In this document: piece by piece, positions 11,711 to 23,814 of the stretch | Layout: each line of letters begins with the position of its first letter | How positions within the stretch are numbered: the first letter of the stretch is position 1 | Assembly: GCA_015680685.1 (NCBI GenBank) | Contig: MNCI01035111.1 | Location: 78,281-142,280, forward strand | Direction of reading: 5' to 3' | DNA: 64,000 nucleotides | DNA from: Gnetum montanum | Taxonomy: Eukaryota; Streptophyta; Gnetopsida; Gnetales; Gnetaceae | The notes under the pieces: model-generated | What the model saw: only the letters and a program-made list of their open reading frames with translations | Database searches by the model: none | Told to the model about the DNA's origin: nothing | Translations under genes and position numbers: made by a program

Positions 11711-12798
11711 ACATCCTGATGGTTACCTTATCCCCAAGGTAACCCAAGGTAGTTCCACCAACCTCTAACGTATTATCTAAGTGGAATTCCACCACAACCA
11801 ATTGAGCAACACCAATAGTGGAAACACCCACAATCATGGGGAATGCCACCACCAAGGCAACAATATCCTTACTGACAACCTGACCCATATGGATATTACG
11901 TGCAACATCCAATCTCTCCACGTGACTCTGTTGGTCACTTTACTTCCCAACATCACTACCAAGCCCATGAGTACTATAGAACTCCCTCTCCTAGGGGTGA
12001 TATTCCACAAGTATACCATCCTTCCAATCTGGCCGCATCTCTCCCACCAATAGCTCCATTACCACCAACTCCAGCAATGCAAGGTGAACTCCCTACTCAA
12101 CCATAGCAACGCAATCCCACAAGGGCTATTAATCCTCAACCTATTGTTGGTTCTAACAACCGTACGAAGAAAAGATCTTTCTTCAGAATCAACAGTCCAA
12201 CCAAGCCCTTGCAACCCCAAGCGGCTGAGTCTTTGGACGCTTCCATATCAAATAAAGCTTCAAAGCCTCGTTCGAACCTAACACCACATTCAATGCATAC
12301 GATCATGTTAACACATGTCGTTACTGATTGGATCAAGTTAGCCACCTTCCTAAGAAATTCTTTGATCCTGGGAGCCCCCTAATATATCTACAAATTGCTG
12401 GGAATGAACCATGTAAGGCTCTTTTAGATTCAGGTTTCGGAGTCAACCTAATATCCTAAGAAATGTATAAGGCCTAGAACCTACCTCCATTAAAAAAGAG
12501 CAACATCCATTTAGAGTTGGCCAACCAATCCATCATGGTTCCATTGGGATTAGTGGAGGACATTGTTACCACTATTTGTAGATGGTCGTATCTAGCTGAC
12601 TTCCTGGTGATTTAAGTGAACAATAGTAAGGGGGACTTCCCAATCATAATGGGAAGGACATGGCTGAGCACCATTGATGTGCACCTAGGTATTCGTGATC
12701 TTTCCCTAGAAATATCTAAGGAAAATACTTTCAAAAAGATCAAGAAGAAGAAGGTTCCATGCATTGCATACAGTGACACAGGGTGCAATTGCCTATAG
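11711..12798 (+). pseudogene. pro: RE2 proline/glutamine-rich linker and protease remnant
   Basis: The first part (11711-12340) is a Pro/Gln-rich linker in shifting frames. The aspartic protease follows: LLDSGFGVNLIS near 12420-12460 holds the catalytic DSG, and GDFPIIMGRTWLST at 12628-12670 is the conserved C-terminal block. Frameshifts separate the two. The polypeptide tail KKKVPCIAYSDT is also present in RE1 and RE3. Confidence 0.8.
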
Positions 12799-12909
12799 AG
12801 ATCATGGATTGTGCAAAGTTTAACATTTCCTACATGTAATCAATGTGCACAAACAATCAATATATAAAGGTTCTTGTATGCAGCAGCCACATGACAAGAA
12901 GACACCCAG

Positions 12910-13700
12910 TTGCTGATAGCTGATCAAGAAAGTAGCTCACTTATATGCATGGAACTCACTGAGGGTTTTACTTACACTTACATAGATAGCATAGATGCAT
13001 TAGAGCAAGTCCACCACCAACCTCCTAGTCTTAACTTAGAAAACATCAACTGGGAGAAGTTGAAAATTCCTAAGAAATTTAAACAAGAGCCCCTAGAGCT
13101 AAAACCATTGCCCACTAGTATGGAATACATGTTCCTTAAGAATGGAAAATCAGTAATCATCAACGCAAGACTTGCTCCGCAACAAAAAGAGAGTTTGCTA
13201 AAGGTAATAAACAAGTGATCAAAAGCCTTCACCTAGTCATATTCGGAATTAATTGGAATAGATCGTAGTTTATGCTAGCATAGGATTTACACTGACTCCT
13301 TCATGAAGCCTTGGAAACAACCACAGAGGCGATTGAACCCAAAGTTGAAGCAAGTAGTAAAAGAACAAATTGAATAGCTTCTAAAGGTTGGGTTGGGTTC
13401 ATATATCCCATTGCTGATAACGAATGGGTTAGCCACTTGGTAATTGTGTCTAAAAAGGGAGGCAAATGGAGGGTGTGTATAGATTTTAGGCTACTAAACG
13501 TGACAACATTCAAGGATCACTTTCCATTGCCATTTGTTGACCAAGTCTTAGCCACAATTATATGGCATTGCCATTATAGTTTTCTGGATGAATATAGCAA
13601 ATATAACCAAATAGAAATAGTCCCAGAAGACCAAGCCAAAACTACGTTCACCAGTCCTTGGGAAACGTTTACATACAAACAAATGTCGTTTGGCTTATTC
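12910..13700 (+). pseudogene. pol: RE2 reverse transcriptase, N-terminal part only
   Basis: Contains a pre-RT segment (12910-13218) and the fingers/palm start: KKGGKWRVCIDFRLLN (13452 onward), FPLPFVDQVL and TFTSPWETFTYKQMSFGL ending near 13695. The text then jumps to RNase H. The segment that normally carries the FxxDD/YxDD catalytic box and thumb (about 170 residues in Ty3 RTs) is missing, and the frame is open through the junction. Without it the enzyme could not polymerise. A stop at 13216-13218 interrupts the pre-RT part. Confidence 0.85.
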
Positions 13701-14075
13701 TATGTCATGATTGATGCATCCAACTATGCCTTAGGAGCCATGCTTACACAGTTAGATGACCAGAAACACCCTTATTACTTCCATTGTGCAAGTAAAAGTA
13801 TAGTTGTTGCACAACTTAAATACACTACTACAGAAAAAGAAATAATGGTTGTAGTGTTTGCACTAGAAAAATTTAGACACTATGTATTGGGATACAAGGT
13901 ATTCATACACACAGACCATAGTGCCATTCGATTCCTCATGAATAAGCCAATGGTAAGCACTCATATTATACGATGGCTGGTAATCCTACAATAGTTTGAT
14001 TTAACAATAATCAATCGTAAAGGCACCAAGAATGTAGTTGCCGATCATTTATCTTGGTTGCGCTAGGATAACAAA
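13700..14075 (+). pseudogene. pol: RE2 RNase H remnant
   Basis: Ty3-type RNase H that would degrade the RNA strand of the RNA:DNA hybrid. Visible acidic positions are in MIDASNYALGAMLTQ, the TTEKE block and FIHTDHSAIRF. It ends with NRKGTKNVVADHLSWL, the conserved C-terminal H-N-x-x-x-D-x-L signature in which H is replaced by K/G context. Mostly one open frame to a TAG near 13992. Confidence 0.85.
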
Positions 14076-14329
14076 TAGGATGAGTATCCACTTTTAGATC
14101 ATTTCCCTGATGAGTTCCTCTTTGCCGGTGTAGTGAATAACTAATCACCCATAGAGAAAAATTCATATAGTAGCATTCTTACCTATCTCCTTACCCAACA
14201 AAAACCACAATAACTAGACCTTAAGAAGAAACAATAGTTTCTTCACAAAGCCAAGTACTTCATGGAGATTAATGGACAACTTTACAAAGTATGTCTTGAT
14301 GGCTTGGTTCGATGGTGTGTTCCTGATAG

Positions 14330-15432
14330 AGATCAGCTAAGAGTTCTCTAGGATGCTCATGAGGGCCCTTGTGGGGGTCATTATGCTGGGAGATGAATAG
14401 CCATCAAGATCCTACTTGTAGGGCATTATTGGCCTACCTTATTCCGGGACACCCATCAATTCGTCCAATCTTGTGAGCGTTGCCAACGTGATGGGGGAAT
14501 GATTGCTAGAATGGAGGGTCTGCAACAATGGATTCAACCGTTAGAACCCTTTGACATTTGGGGAATTGATTTCATGGGGTCCATTACACTAATGTCCAAT
14601 GGAAAATCTTACATTGTAGTTGCTGTAGACTACTTAACAAAATGGGCTGAAGCAGCTACTGTTAAACATTGCACATCATCTACAGCTGCACAATTTGTTT
14701 AACAAAAAGTCATCAATAGGTTTGGTGTGCCGCATGCACTTATCTTAGATAATGGTACACACTTTACAGGTGCAACTTTTTGAAAGTTAATGCAATGCTC
14801 AGCGGTTGAGCACAAATTGACTACACCATACCACCCCCAAGCAAACAGTCAAGCCGAGGTCACTAACAAGGAGATTACTAAGATACTGACCAAAACCATT
14901 AGCAAGTATAGGCGAGCCTGGAGCACTAAACTGAATGATGCTCTTTGGGCATACCGCTCCACATGGAAACTCACTATAGGATACTCTCCCTACAAGTTAG
15001 TGTATGGAAAACTTCCAACGTTTCAAAACTGAGCTTCGTACACTAGCCATGACATGTGACCTCAACCTTGACCTTGATCTAGCACAAAAACAAAGGTTGA
15101 TGACTCTTAACTTGCTAGATGAAAATCGACTAGTTGCCCTGTCATCTAATGAGTTGCACAAGGAATTCAATAAACAATGTCATGACCTAAAAATTAGAAG
15201 AGTTAAGTACTGGCCAGGAGATAAGATTCTCTACTAGAACCCCACACTTGTGTCACAACGTACCAAATTTCAAACACTATGGAAAGGACCTTACATTATC
15301 TATGCAACTTTCCCTTTAGGATCCATGACCATATATAAACCTAAGAGCCCAAATAAAAGACTGTTAGTCAATGTGCAACAAAAAAAATCGTTCCATGAGT
15401 TAGGATAGCCAGAACATATGCTACCTTTGTAG
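14330..15432 (+). pseudogene. pol: RE2 integrase remnant
   Basis: Inserts cDNA into the genome. N-terminal zinc HHCC: HEGPCGGHYAGR...CERCQ (14358-14500). Catalytic triad: first D in WGIDFMG (about 14560), second D in LILDNGTHF (about 14740), E in QANSQAEVTNKE (about 14850). The C-terminal domain includes VKYWPGDKILY (15205-15237) and LWKGPYIIY (about 15275). In-frame stops at 14700, 14780 and 15235 and a frameshift near 15030 break it. Confidence 0.88.
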
Positions 15433-17430
15433 GTGGGCAACTTTGCTCATTATTTTGGATCTCCTCCTTCTAACTTAGTCATGGGGGAGATGGCCACCTC
15501 TGCTAATCATTGAAGGCCTTAGTTCTTTCTAAGTTTTTATTTTACACATTTTTGTTTTACATATTTTTTTTACACATTTTTGTTTTGCACATTTCTTTAA
15601 CTTTTCTTATTTTTTGACACCATTGTTCATATTTTTACCATTTCTTTGTGTCATTACTTTATTTTGTTCATCACCCAATAAGTGTTCATGATGGTGGCAT
15701 GAGTAATATCATATTGATTGCTAATGTTTGGATTTTACCTTTGAAGTATAATGTTGATATTAAGGTATGGTTCTTTTGATTAAATAGGCAATGAGTCCAT
15801 GTTGTTCATACATCCATAAAATCCTATGGTTTCCCTTGGTTTGGAACTATATAGTCCCTTTCTCTAATAAAACTATTAACGAATTGATGGCTGGGTATTT
15901 CTCAAACTAAGGAAGGACTCAAGGGATGAAAAGGGTGTGACTTCAAAGGGATTTGATGCATTTGTGCTAGCTATTCTCTTGAGTGCTTGGATGCTTTTTC
16001 CTTGGGTTTTTTGCCATTCTGACCATTCATCAAATCACCAGAAGTTGAGTATATAAAAATAAGTCTTTGCATGGTGTGGTTCTCATGTGGAAAACACAAA
16101 AAAAAAAATAGTGTGAATTCAAAGCACACCCGTTAGACACAATACAGAACTTGGGCTCCACGCACTAGTTATGGCATTGGAAAGACATGTTACCAATGCC
16201 TAAAGGTTCCCTCTAACTAAAGCCCTTTCTCGCTTCCTAGTTCTCCATCTTGCTCTCCTCGGAATGGTGGTGACTTTTTGTAGAGGCATTCTTGTTACTT
16301 CAAGAGGATATGCTGGTCAAATGTGTTGATGTGAGGTCACTGAATGTGGTTTGTTGAGCCTAGATTTTGAATGAGTTCTACTTGGTCAGATTAACTATAA
16401 AACACACACAAGGGACTTTACACAACCTTGTTCTTGGGTTCTCATTCCATCCTCTCCTCTTCACCTTTCTTTTCCATTTTCACCTCATTGCTAGTTTTAT
16501 CATTAGTCTATATCTTGGTTGATGCATTGTTCTTCCTTGGTAAGTTCTTATGGGGGAAAGTTTTTAACTCTTGCTTCTAAATGACATTCCTAGAGCCTAC
16601 AGACTCTTTGGTTTGTGGGTCTGTCAGGTCATTAAGGGCATGAGCCTACTTTAGGGAGGACCCACTGACATTCCTTTTTGGTGCATTTGTTAAACTCTCT
16701 TTCGTAAACATTTTCTACAATCAACAGTTTTTTGTTTCATCCCCATCTATGACATCCATTTTATTGGCGTTGCCGTTGTTACTTTTTTTCCATCTTTCTT
16801 ATTCCTTGTCTTTTTCCATCCTATTGCAACCGAAGGTTCGCTCTTAGTCATGGGGGCCTGGGCCCAAATTTTTCAATTTTTCCTAACCCCTACACCTTAG
16901 GTAGTCACCAATGTTAAAACTCCAAAATCAGTATCTGCCATAACCACAACTTAGCCAATGCACTTTACATCGAGGCAAGGTATCAACTACATTGTGATTT
17001 ATCTACCCTCGCTCATTTGTGACTATGTTGTGTGTGCAGATGACGATCATACAACAATGGACTGGGCCTAGAGGAAACACTTAGGATGGACCAGAACTAG
17101 AACATTTATGAAACGAGCGAGATTGGTGACGTGGCTATGGATAAACAACGAAAGGCGTAATCTTGGCATCAATAGCAACACATCTTCTTTTCTCTCTCTC
17201 TCTCCTTCTCTTTCAGCTGCCAAATAAGGTTGGATGTCATTTATGGATAGTGTTTTCTTTTGTGGGCATGAACACTAATGCTGTCATGTATTGTATTGTT
17301 GATTTGTTCACTGGGCACTTTCAATTTATCATCCCATTCCACCATCAATGGTCGTTCAGTCAATAATCCTATACCTTTCGAATATTTTTTAAGGAACTCG
17401 AGGATGTGTTTTCATTTAGTCATGGGGGTA
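15433..17430 (+). other. RE2 3' noncoding region with polypurine tract
   Basis: About 2 kb with no credible coding content. It opens with the ACTTAGTCATGGGGGAGATGGCC block shared with RE1 and RE3, then T-rich repeats (15525-15620). Blocks at 15890-16130 and 16800-17150 match RE3 51770-52020 and 52680-53020. The tract before the 3' LTR, AGTCATGGGGGTA (17418-17430), is the likely polypurine tract; RE5 has the same sequence in its place. Confidence 0.75.
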
Positions 17431-18235
17431 TGATGAACCACAATATTGTGTTCGTGATATCGAATCAACCATGCAATGTCGGATACTTGATATCTTGGCC
17501 TATCTGCTTGCCTATAAATAAGAGGCAGCACCCTTGGTTTCCATATTAGAAGTTAGTACCTTAGCCAACCTCTTGTCATTTTTTCCTCTAGAGTTAGAAT
17601 TATTTTTTCGTGCCTGTAGTAGGATTCATAGAGTGAATGAATCTTTATTCTAGCATTGTGTACCTGAGCACACTTTGTGTATGGTAATAAAGACAAACTT
17701 TATGATAAACCTTGTAGCATATAGAATAGATTAATTAGCGTTAATTATTATTTAATGCTTTCCTAGTTAGTTAATGATTTCTATTACCTTACAACTCTCT
17801 TAGTTAAATACACTCAGTACGACTACTTGGAGCATGCGTGTAGCGCTTAGTAACCCAGTAACGATTAGCGTTTGGTAATCCCAACAGTGTTACACTAGTT
17901 TAGGATGTGTACGACAAGTGGGAATGGATACTGGTGTTAGGGGTAATTAGAACTTAGTTGCTGAATAGTTAAATTAGATAAGTTACTTAGTTGTCTCTCT
18001 CCCCCTCCTTACTAGCGCAGGATATAAAACACATAAAAGCCATAAAAATCATATGCCTCAAGCTTACTTAACCATACAACCATGACATACAAGTAAGTTT
18101 GGGAAGATAACGATTAATCAACCCGTTATTGTTCCGCAAAGGCACATAAGAACTTAGTCCTTAGAATTCAATTGGATCATGTGTGAAACACTTGTATTCA
18201 TATGGTTGAGCGTAGGGGTATATCACCACTCATGA
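17431..18235 (+). repeat. RE2 3' LTR
   Basis: Begins TGATGAACCACAATATTG and ends near CTCATGA (TCATCA with one change). TATAAATA at 17512-17519. It matches 8880-9684 along its length. Differences are spread out, as expected for an old insertion. Confidence 0.92.
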
Positions 18236-18484
18236 ATTTTTTAAAATGCCATTATAAGAATAGTCTTTACAAGTTCAAAAGTCCTTTTTTCCTCTCAAGC
18301 CTTGCACCCCCCCTTTTTTGTGCTGTGGGATTTATATAGTAGCTACAAGTAGTTACGATAGTTACAAAAATTAATATTTCTTCAACCTCACATTCTTCTT
18401 ATATAATTACAGGTGACTAGATAGTTGCTTAGTTTCTTGATAGATTTTCTTCATTCTCTAAATTTGGAGCCCTTCCATTGGTAA
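18236..18484. other. No recognised feature
   Basis: AT-rich with a C-run at 18308-18314. It includes ATTTATATAGTAGC near 18330, which could be a TATA-like element, without supporting context. Confidence 0.4.
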
Positions 18485-19225
18485 CTACTGAGATAACTTC
18501 TCATGAATGAGCAGAATCTTTATGGCTTGATTTAATATATTTGGCTTAGCATTGTCAAGTTTCTTAATAATATCTTCAACTCTTATTTTCCTAATAATTA
18601 ATTTTGTTAAAGAGCTAGTTATTTCAATGAATGCAACTTCTATGCTAGAACAAGTTTGTTCCAATGCTAATTTATTTTTAGTAGCTTTAGTCATTATCCT
18701 TGTAACTGCCATCATCATAATATCTAAGAGATCTTATTTAATATGTGGTAATACTTCTCTTTTTATTTTGGCTATTTTAAATATTTCTTGAGCTCTACTT
18801 TTCATCTGAATAAAAATGGCTTATTTTCCTTTAATTTCTTCAATATCTACTCTAGTCTCGTGTACTCCATCTTTGTTATGGTTGATCTTAGTAATTCGCT
18901 CTTGAAAATTTGGCCATATTAAATAAGAATGATTTGGAGCCTTGCCCGTTTTAGCCTGTTCTAATTCAAAGCTCATAATATCTAGCTTCTCTTCAAGTTA
19001 CATCATAGCCTGCTCTTTGTTTTTTAGCAATGATTGTTTGATAGTAATCATTGCCTTAAGCTGCTCATTTTTATCCTAAGAGCTTCTCAATTCTTCCCTT
19101 AATCTGGATGTCTCCTACTCATTTTGCAATAGATACTCCATGAGTTTGACTATTTGAGTGTTAGCTACTTGTCTGATGTCTTTAATTAGAATAGTTGTAG
19201 TTTCTGATATGTCGTAATGAGACAT
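18485..19225 (-). pseudogene. Orphan coding remnant, coiled-coil part
   Basis: Unrecognised protein. On the minus strand one frame runs 247 codons from ATG at 19223-19225 (MSHYDISETTTILIKDI) to a stop at 18485 with only four internal stops (two TAG, two TAA) and no frameshift. The composition is Lys/Glu/Leu/Ile-rich with heptad-like spacing (for example QLKAMITIKQSLLKNKEQA), suggesting a coiled coil. RE4 inserted just upstream at 19365-19369. The coding text resumes at 28633 on the other side, so this and 28633-29817 were probably adjacent. It may be part of an unclassified retroelement; no family is claimed. Confidence 0.55.
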
Positions 19226-19364
19226 TACTGACTTCTATTCTCCAGTTTTTGGATCATCTTCCTTATAGGGAAAGATGACACTTTCTTCTATTTCTGGCTT
19301 GGTGGGAAGCTTCTGGCTCAGAATAATTCATTCTTCCTTCCCTTTAACTTTGAAAGATTAGGTT

Positions 19365-19369
19365 GCTCC
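19365..19369. repeat. RE4 target site duplication (left)
   Basis: GCTCC directly beside the RE4 left LTR; the identical GCTCC is at 28628-28632. Confidence 0.85.
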
Positions 19370-20596
19370 TAACAATCTAGGCAAAATTCGGTGCTAAATA
19401 CCTTTAATCTTTATCTTCGTTTCTTTTGTTGTAGAAATTGCCACCTCGTTTATGATTGACCTTTGAGTTGTTTGCTATGGAGAAACAGTTTAAAGTTAAA
19501 AGATCATCAAGACATAAAACCAATGATTAGATATAGGTTCAATTGAGAATACCACATTTACGACTGCCACCCATATGTAAAATCAACAATATTCACCTTA
19601 ACTTCTAACATTAAGTGCAAAGATGAATACAATCAATTAAACCAAATTGAATTTAAATAAATTTATGAGAAATAAGGAAGATGACAAAGGAGATGTTGCC
19701 TAATTTGTGACCTTGCTCTATTGTCTCTGCAGTGTAACAACTTTACAATCTTAAAACATTGTTGGTTGTTAATTACCACAAAGCATCAACACTCTTCCTT
19801 CACAATTTTATGCACAAACAAAAATTATAATCTGATGTGGTTCTCTCAATAGTATCCTCTCTTTGTTTCTTTATTTCCTTTTTGTATTCTCTGTCCCATC
19901 TTCTGTTGCATTTGGCTAGGGAATTTATAAGGATTGGTTTGGCATATGAGGAGTCGCCACTTGTGTGTAATGTCCATGACAATTACTACCCACACGTAAC
20001 ATCCATTGTAATGTCCATCAGCACCACCTACATAGGTAATGTTCACTATAATATCCACTGCAATCACATGGCAAAAAAACATGTAGCTCCCACCACTCAC
20101 ACACAGGTAATGTTTGGGAACCACGCCTCATTACCCTCATAATGTTCAATATAGAAATATGGCAATATCTATCAAGGTAATATGCAGGAAACAACTACAG
20201 TTGTGTGGTCAAAGAACATTGTTGATAGAGTGGCACACCCACATTATAGCGCCAACGTCCAAGTTGCAGCTCCATTACCATCATAAATCCTCAATGTGCA
20301 TTGCTATTACTATTGCAAAAACAAAACTAGAAACCAGAAAACATAACACTAGTATAGATTAAGAAATTAAAACCCAGCAAGAAAACTTGCACCTTTGGTT
20401 CGAGTCTTTAGTACATAAAAACTAACAAACTAATAATAATTTAATAGTAATAAACTAATACTCATCACTATAATAAACTAAAATACAATAAACTAAAACA
20501 AATTAAAATAACTAAAATAAACATTACTTAAACACTAGTTAAATAATTAACAATATGTAATTATGATTTAAAAACTACCAATTTTGGGGTTTAACA
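19370..20596 (-). repeat. RE4 3' LTR
   Basis: About 1.23 kb; on the minus strand starts TGTTAAACC at 20596. It matches 27378-28627 throughout, e.g. the AAAAGATCATCAAGACATAA block. Minus-strand TATAAATT lies near 19923-19930. It contains several TAATGTCCA-type repeats (19960-20110) and an AT-rich AATAAACTAA tract (20420-20530). Confidence 0.9.
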
Positions 20597-21330
20597 CAAC
20601 CCCTTGACTAGCCTTTGATCAATGCCTGGTCATAAAGGCAAAAATAAAACAAAAGAAAACATTAATAGATGTATAAGAAAATAGAATTATTCTAAGATAT
20701 TTTTTAGGCATTCAAAATTTAACATATTGGAAACATGTAGACATTTAACAAGAAAAAGATTAAAAAAAAATAAATTTTCCTATTGCCTAAATGTCCAAAT
20801 ATTTATTTACTAATTATACCTATTCCTCTTTTGATGATAAATTTGTATTCTTGGATATGAGTTCACATATAACTTGGTTAGGAAGGTTCTACCTAGGATT
20901 ACTTGGACTTAATCTCGCTTCACAAGGTTTGCTTCATTAGGTGCAAGAATGTCTTATGAACTCAAGGTTTAAACCTTTCTTATGATTCAAGGATCCGAGA
21001 TGTGTTACTTACATCTAACTCATTCCCTAATTTGATCTTAGCTCAGCTTCCAAGTTGGTTATATCATACTATCATATCTTTTATTAATTGGTTATCCCCT
21101 CCCCCTAATTAAGCTAAGGTATGTAACATACCTAGGTTAATTAGCAAATATAAATTATTAAAAAGAGATATGGTCAAAGGATATACCAAAAGCAAAAGTT
21201 TCCCTGGGTTGTATATAGTTAGACTAAGAGGAAACCAAAGGCAATGGGTGAATGAGTGTTAGTATTCATCATTGGCTACCATAGTAGGGATCTCAACCAC
21301 TGATGCCTATAGTAGACATGATGGGAAACA

Positions 21331-21331
<1 letters not shown>

Positions 21332-21368
<37 letters not shown>
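21332..21368. repeat. Poly-A run next to an undetermined base
   Basis: 37 consecutive A, then n at 21369. The exact length is probably an assembly estimate. Confidence 0.9.
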
Positions 21369-21838
21369 NCCCATGTACAAAAGTATCACTAGTTAGAGAG
21401 ATGACTATGCAAGAGAAAATAGGAAGATAACACAACAAAAATGAAAAAGAGAAATAGAAAATGGTAAAAACTAGGTAAAAACGAAAGAAAAAAGAATAAT
21501 AATTTGAGAAGTATAAAGAAACAAAAGCAAAATAACTAAATAATAGAGTAAGAGGAATGATTAAAAGTGAAGGTACTTGTTAAGATACTAACTATGCAAA
21601 AGTCACTCCTTCGCTGCTAGTGTTATATCCTAGTTCTAAGGTAGTGGCACCTTGATTTGATTGGTAATTTTTACCCATCTCTTAAACACTCTACTTACAA
21701 AAAGGGATTGTTGTAGGATGCTTAAAATTATGAGCTTGGAGCATTGCCCCAACTATAAGGTTTGATGGGAGTGGGGTTTAGCTCATGATTGAAGGTTCTT
21801 ATGGGGTCATTTTTTTTATTTCTTGCTTTTTTTTCTTT

Positions 21839-21862
21839 TGTGTGTGTGTGTGTGTGTGTGTG
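21839..21862. repeat. (TG)12 microsatellite
   Basis: Uninterrupted TG dinucleotides flanked by T runs. Confidence 0.95.
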
Positions 21863-22368
21863 TTTTTTTTTTTCTTAAAAAATTCAATATTTGACCAACT
21901 TCAACCATGAGGTTCTTGTGGGAGCCAATTTCATTTTGTAAGGGTTTCTCACATGGCTTGATATCAATAGATGCCTTTTGCTACTGGAGAAACTAGGTCC
22001 AATATAACACACGCTTTCCACCTTAGTGACTCATCCAATCAAGTATTTAATAGAAATCAAACACTAATAAGCATTGCCCTAAACTAAGCTATCTAGCCAC
22101 CTTGACTTATGAAACTTGTACTTAAAGAATATTGTTGAAAAACAATGAAGTTTATTATGTGCAGGACCCTGATTAATTGAAGGCTTACCCTTAGTTGGAT
22201 TTTGGGTTTTAACCTACTTATCTCAAGGTAGGAGGAGTTGTCCTTTTCCCTTGAATTCCATACATTATGCTAGTAAATTATTTATAGTTCCAACTAACAA
22301 TAGAATTTCCTATTGCCCTCTACATTTTTCAAGGTAAAAGTTGTAGACTGTAAATACTACTTTATAGT

Positions 22369-23700
22369 TTATTCTATGAAATAAGAGTCTTGTTGAAGGT
22401 TATTTTTAAGAGCTAAGACTTCTAATGGATTGTTGTTATGTAATTCATTAGTTATGAAATAAGTTGGATCACTTAGCTCTACAAGTTCATCTTCTCTAGG
22501 TTCCTCAATGTGATGTTGATGATATAACTTAAGTCTTTGTCCATTGACTAATAATGTAATTGAGGAATCATCAATAAGTGATATGAGAACACTTCTATTA
22601 TCATGGGGTTGGATAACTAAATAAAGGCCTTCCCACCTAGTTAATTTCCCTAGAAATTTATGTAATCTCATAATGTAGAGCAGAACTTCATCACCTACCA
22701 AAAAGTATTTTTTAAAGTTATTCTTATCATGTAATGTCTTCATTTCTTTCTTTACAATTTTTTGTTTGTTAAGAGCATATATTCGTATTTCATCAAGTTT
22801 GTGAAGTTGGTTGATTCGAGTGGCCTAGTTCATGTCTTCATCAAAGTTGAGTTGTTGGGCTAATTGTCGAGATTGATATTTAAGTTTAACAAGTAATAGA
22901 CACAACTTACCAAAAACTAATTGATAAGGTAAATATCCTAAACTTGGTTTATAGGTAATTTGATAAGCCCAAAGTGCATCTTGCAAATTTTTAGACCAAT
23001 CCTTTCCTTTAGTACATATAGTTTTTATTAATATATTCAAGATAAGTCTATTAGCATTCTCTACTTGGCCATTTGTTTGAGGATTATAGGTAGTAGCTAT
23101 TTTATGTTGGATACCATAAGACATAAGGAATTTATCCATGATTTTGTTCACAAAATGGGTTTCTTGATCATTAATGATCACTCGTGGAGTTCCAAAACAT
23201 GTTAAAGTATTTTCTCTAAGGAATGCTACAACAACCTTAACATCATTTGTTGGGGTCGCTTTTTCTTCTACCCAGTTGGTGACATAGTCGATACAAACCA
23301 AAATGTATTGATATTCATTAGATGGTCGAAATGGTCCTAAAAATTCCATACCCCATACATCAAAGGGTTCTTTTATTAAATTTGGTTTTAAGGGCATTTC
23401 ATGTCTTTTTGTCATGGCTCCCATTCGTTGACATTTATCACATTTTTGCACATACTTATGTGCATCTTTAAAAATTTAGGGCCAATAAAATCCACTTTGA
23501 AGAATTTTGATAGCATTATGTTTGCTATCAAAGTGGCAACCCCCTAAATCATCATGGCACATTTGTAGAATTTCTTCTTGTTCATTCTCAGTCACACATC
23601 TCCTTGCTATGTTATCCTTACAGATTTGATAGAGATACGAACTACTCTAGATGTACTTAGATGTGATGCATAAGAAAGATTTCTTTTCTTCCTTAGTTCA
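22369..23700 (-). pseudogene. pol: RE4 integrase
   Basis: Minus strand. A pre-integrase segment (NEQLFSTRNDPWFADIANYL, about 23690-23790) leads to the zinc HHCC: MCHDDLGGCHF...KCDKCQ (about 23430-23570). The catalytic core ORF (22825-23451) shows D in VWGMEFLGPF context (E replaces the first D), D in IINDQETHF and E in NPQTNGQVENANR. The C-terminal part (22369-22743) has FLVGDEVLLY, GKLTRWEGLY and VNGQRLKLY. The core is one long open frame, less damaged than in RE2; stops sit in the zinc region and between core and C-terminus. Confidence 0.88.
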
Positions 23701-23814
23701 ATTGATAGGGGTTTTCATAGTGGCTAGATAGTTGGCTATATCAGCAAACCAAGGATCATTTCTTGTAGAAAAAAGTTGTTCATTAGGAAATTCATTATGA
23801 AAGACTCCTTGCTA

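Larger units (their letters stand above)
8880..18235 (+). mobile_element. RE2: Ty3/gypsy LTR retrotransposon with pol
   Basis: Complete in outline: 5' LTR 8880-9684, primer site 9685-9704, gag, protease, partial RT, RNase H, integrase, about 2 kb of noncoding sequence, polypurine tract, 3' LTR 17431-18235. Both LTRs are 805 bp. Flanks are ATTAT and ATTTT, a possible 5-bp target duplication with one change. Domain order PR-RT-RH-IN is that of Ty3/gypsy, and the primer site resembles Athila/Tat-type elements. All genes carry stops or frameshifts and the RT catalytic core is deleted, so it is dead now. It is the only member of the RE1/RE2/RE3/RE5 group here that retains integrase. Confidence 0.9.
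20597..22368 (-). other. RE4 3' noncoding region
   Basis: The minus strand reads AAGGGGTTG just before the LTR, a short polypurine tract. The rest is noncoding and includes a 37-bp A run (21332-21368) followed by an undetermined base at 21369, and a (TG)12 tract (21839-21862). No envelope-like frame was recognised. Confidence 0.65.

Noticed and set aside
17163-17366. 67-codon frame with a hydrophobic N-terminus like a signal peptide
   Set aside because: Lies in the RE2 3' noncoding region, starts in a TCTC run and has no counterpart in RE3.
21332-21368. Poly-A tail of an inserted retroposon
   Set aside because: No element 5' of the run, no target duplication seen, and it adjoins an undetermined base.
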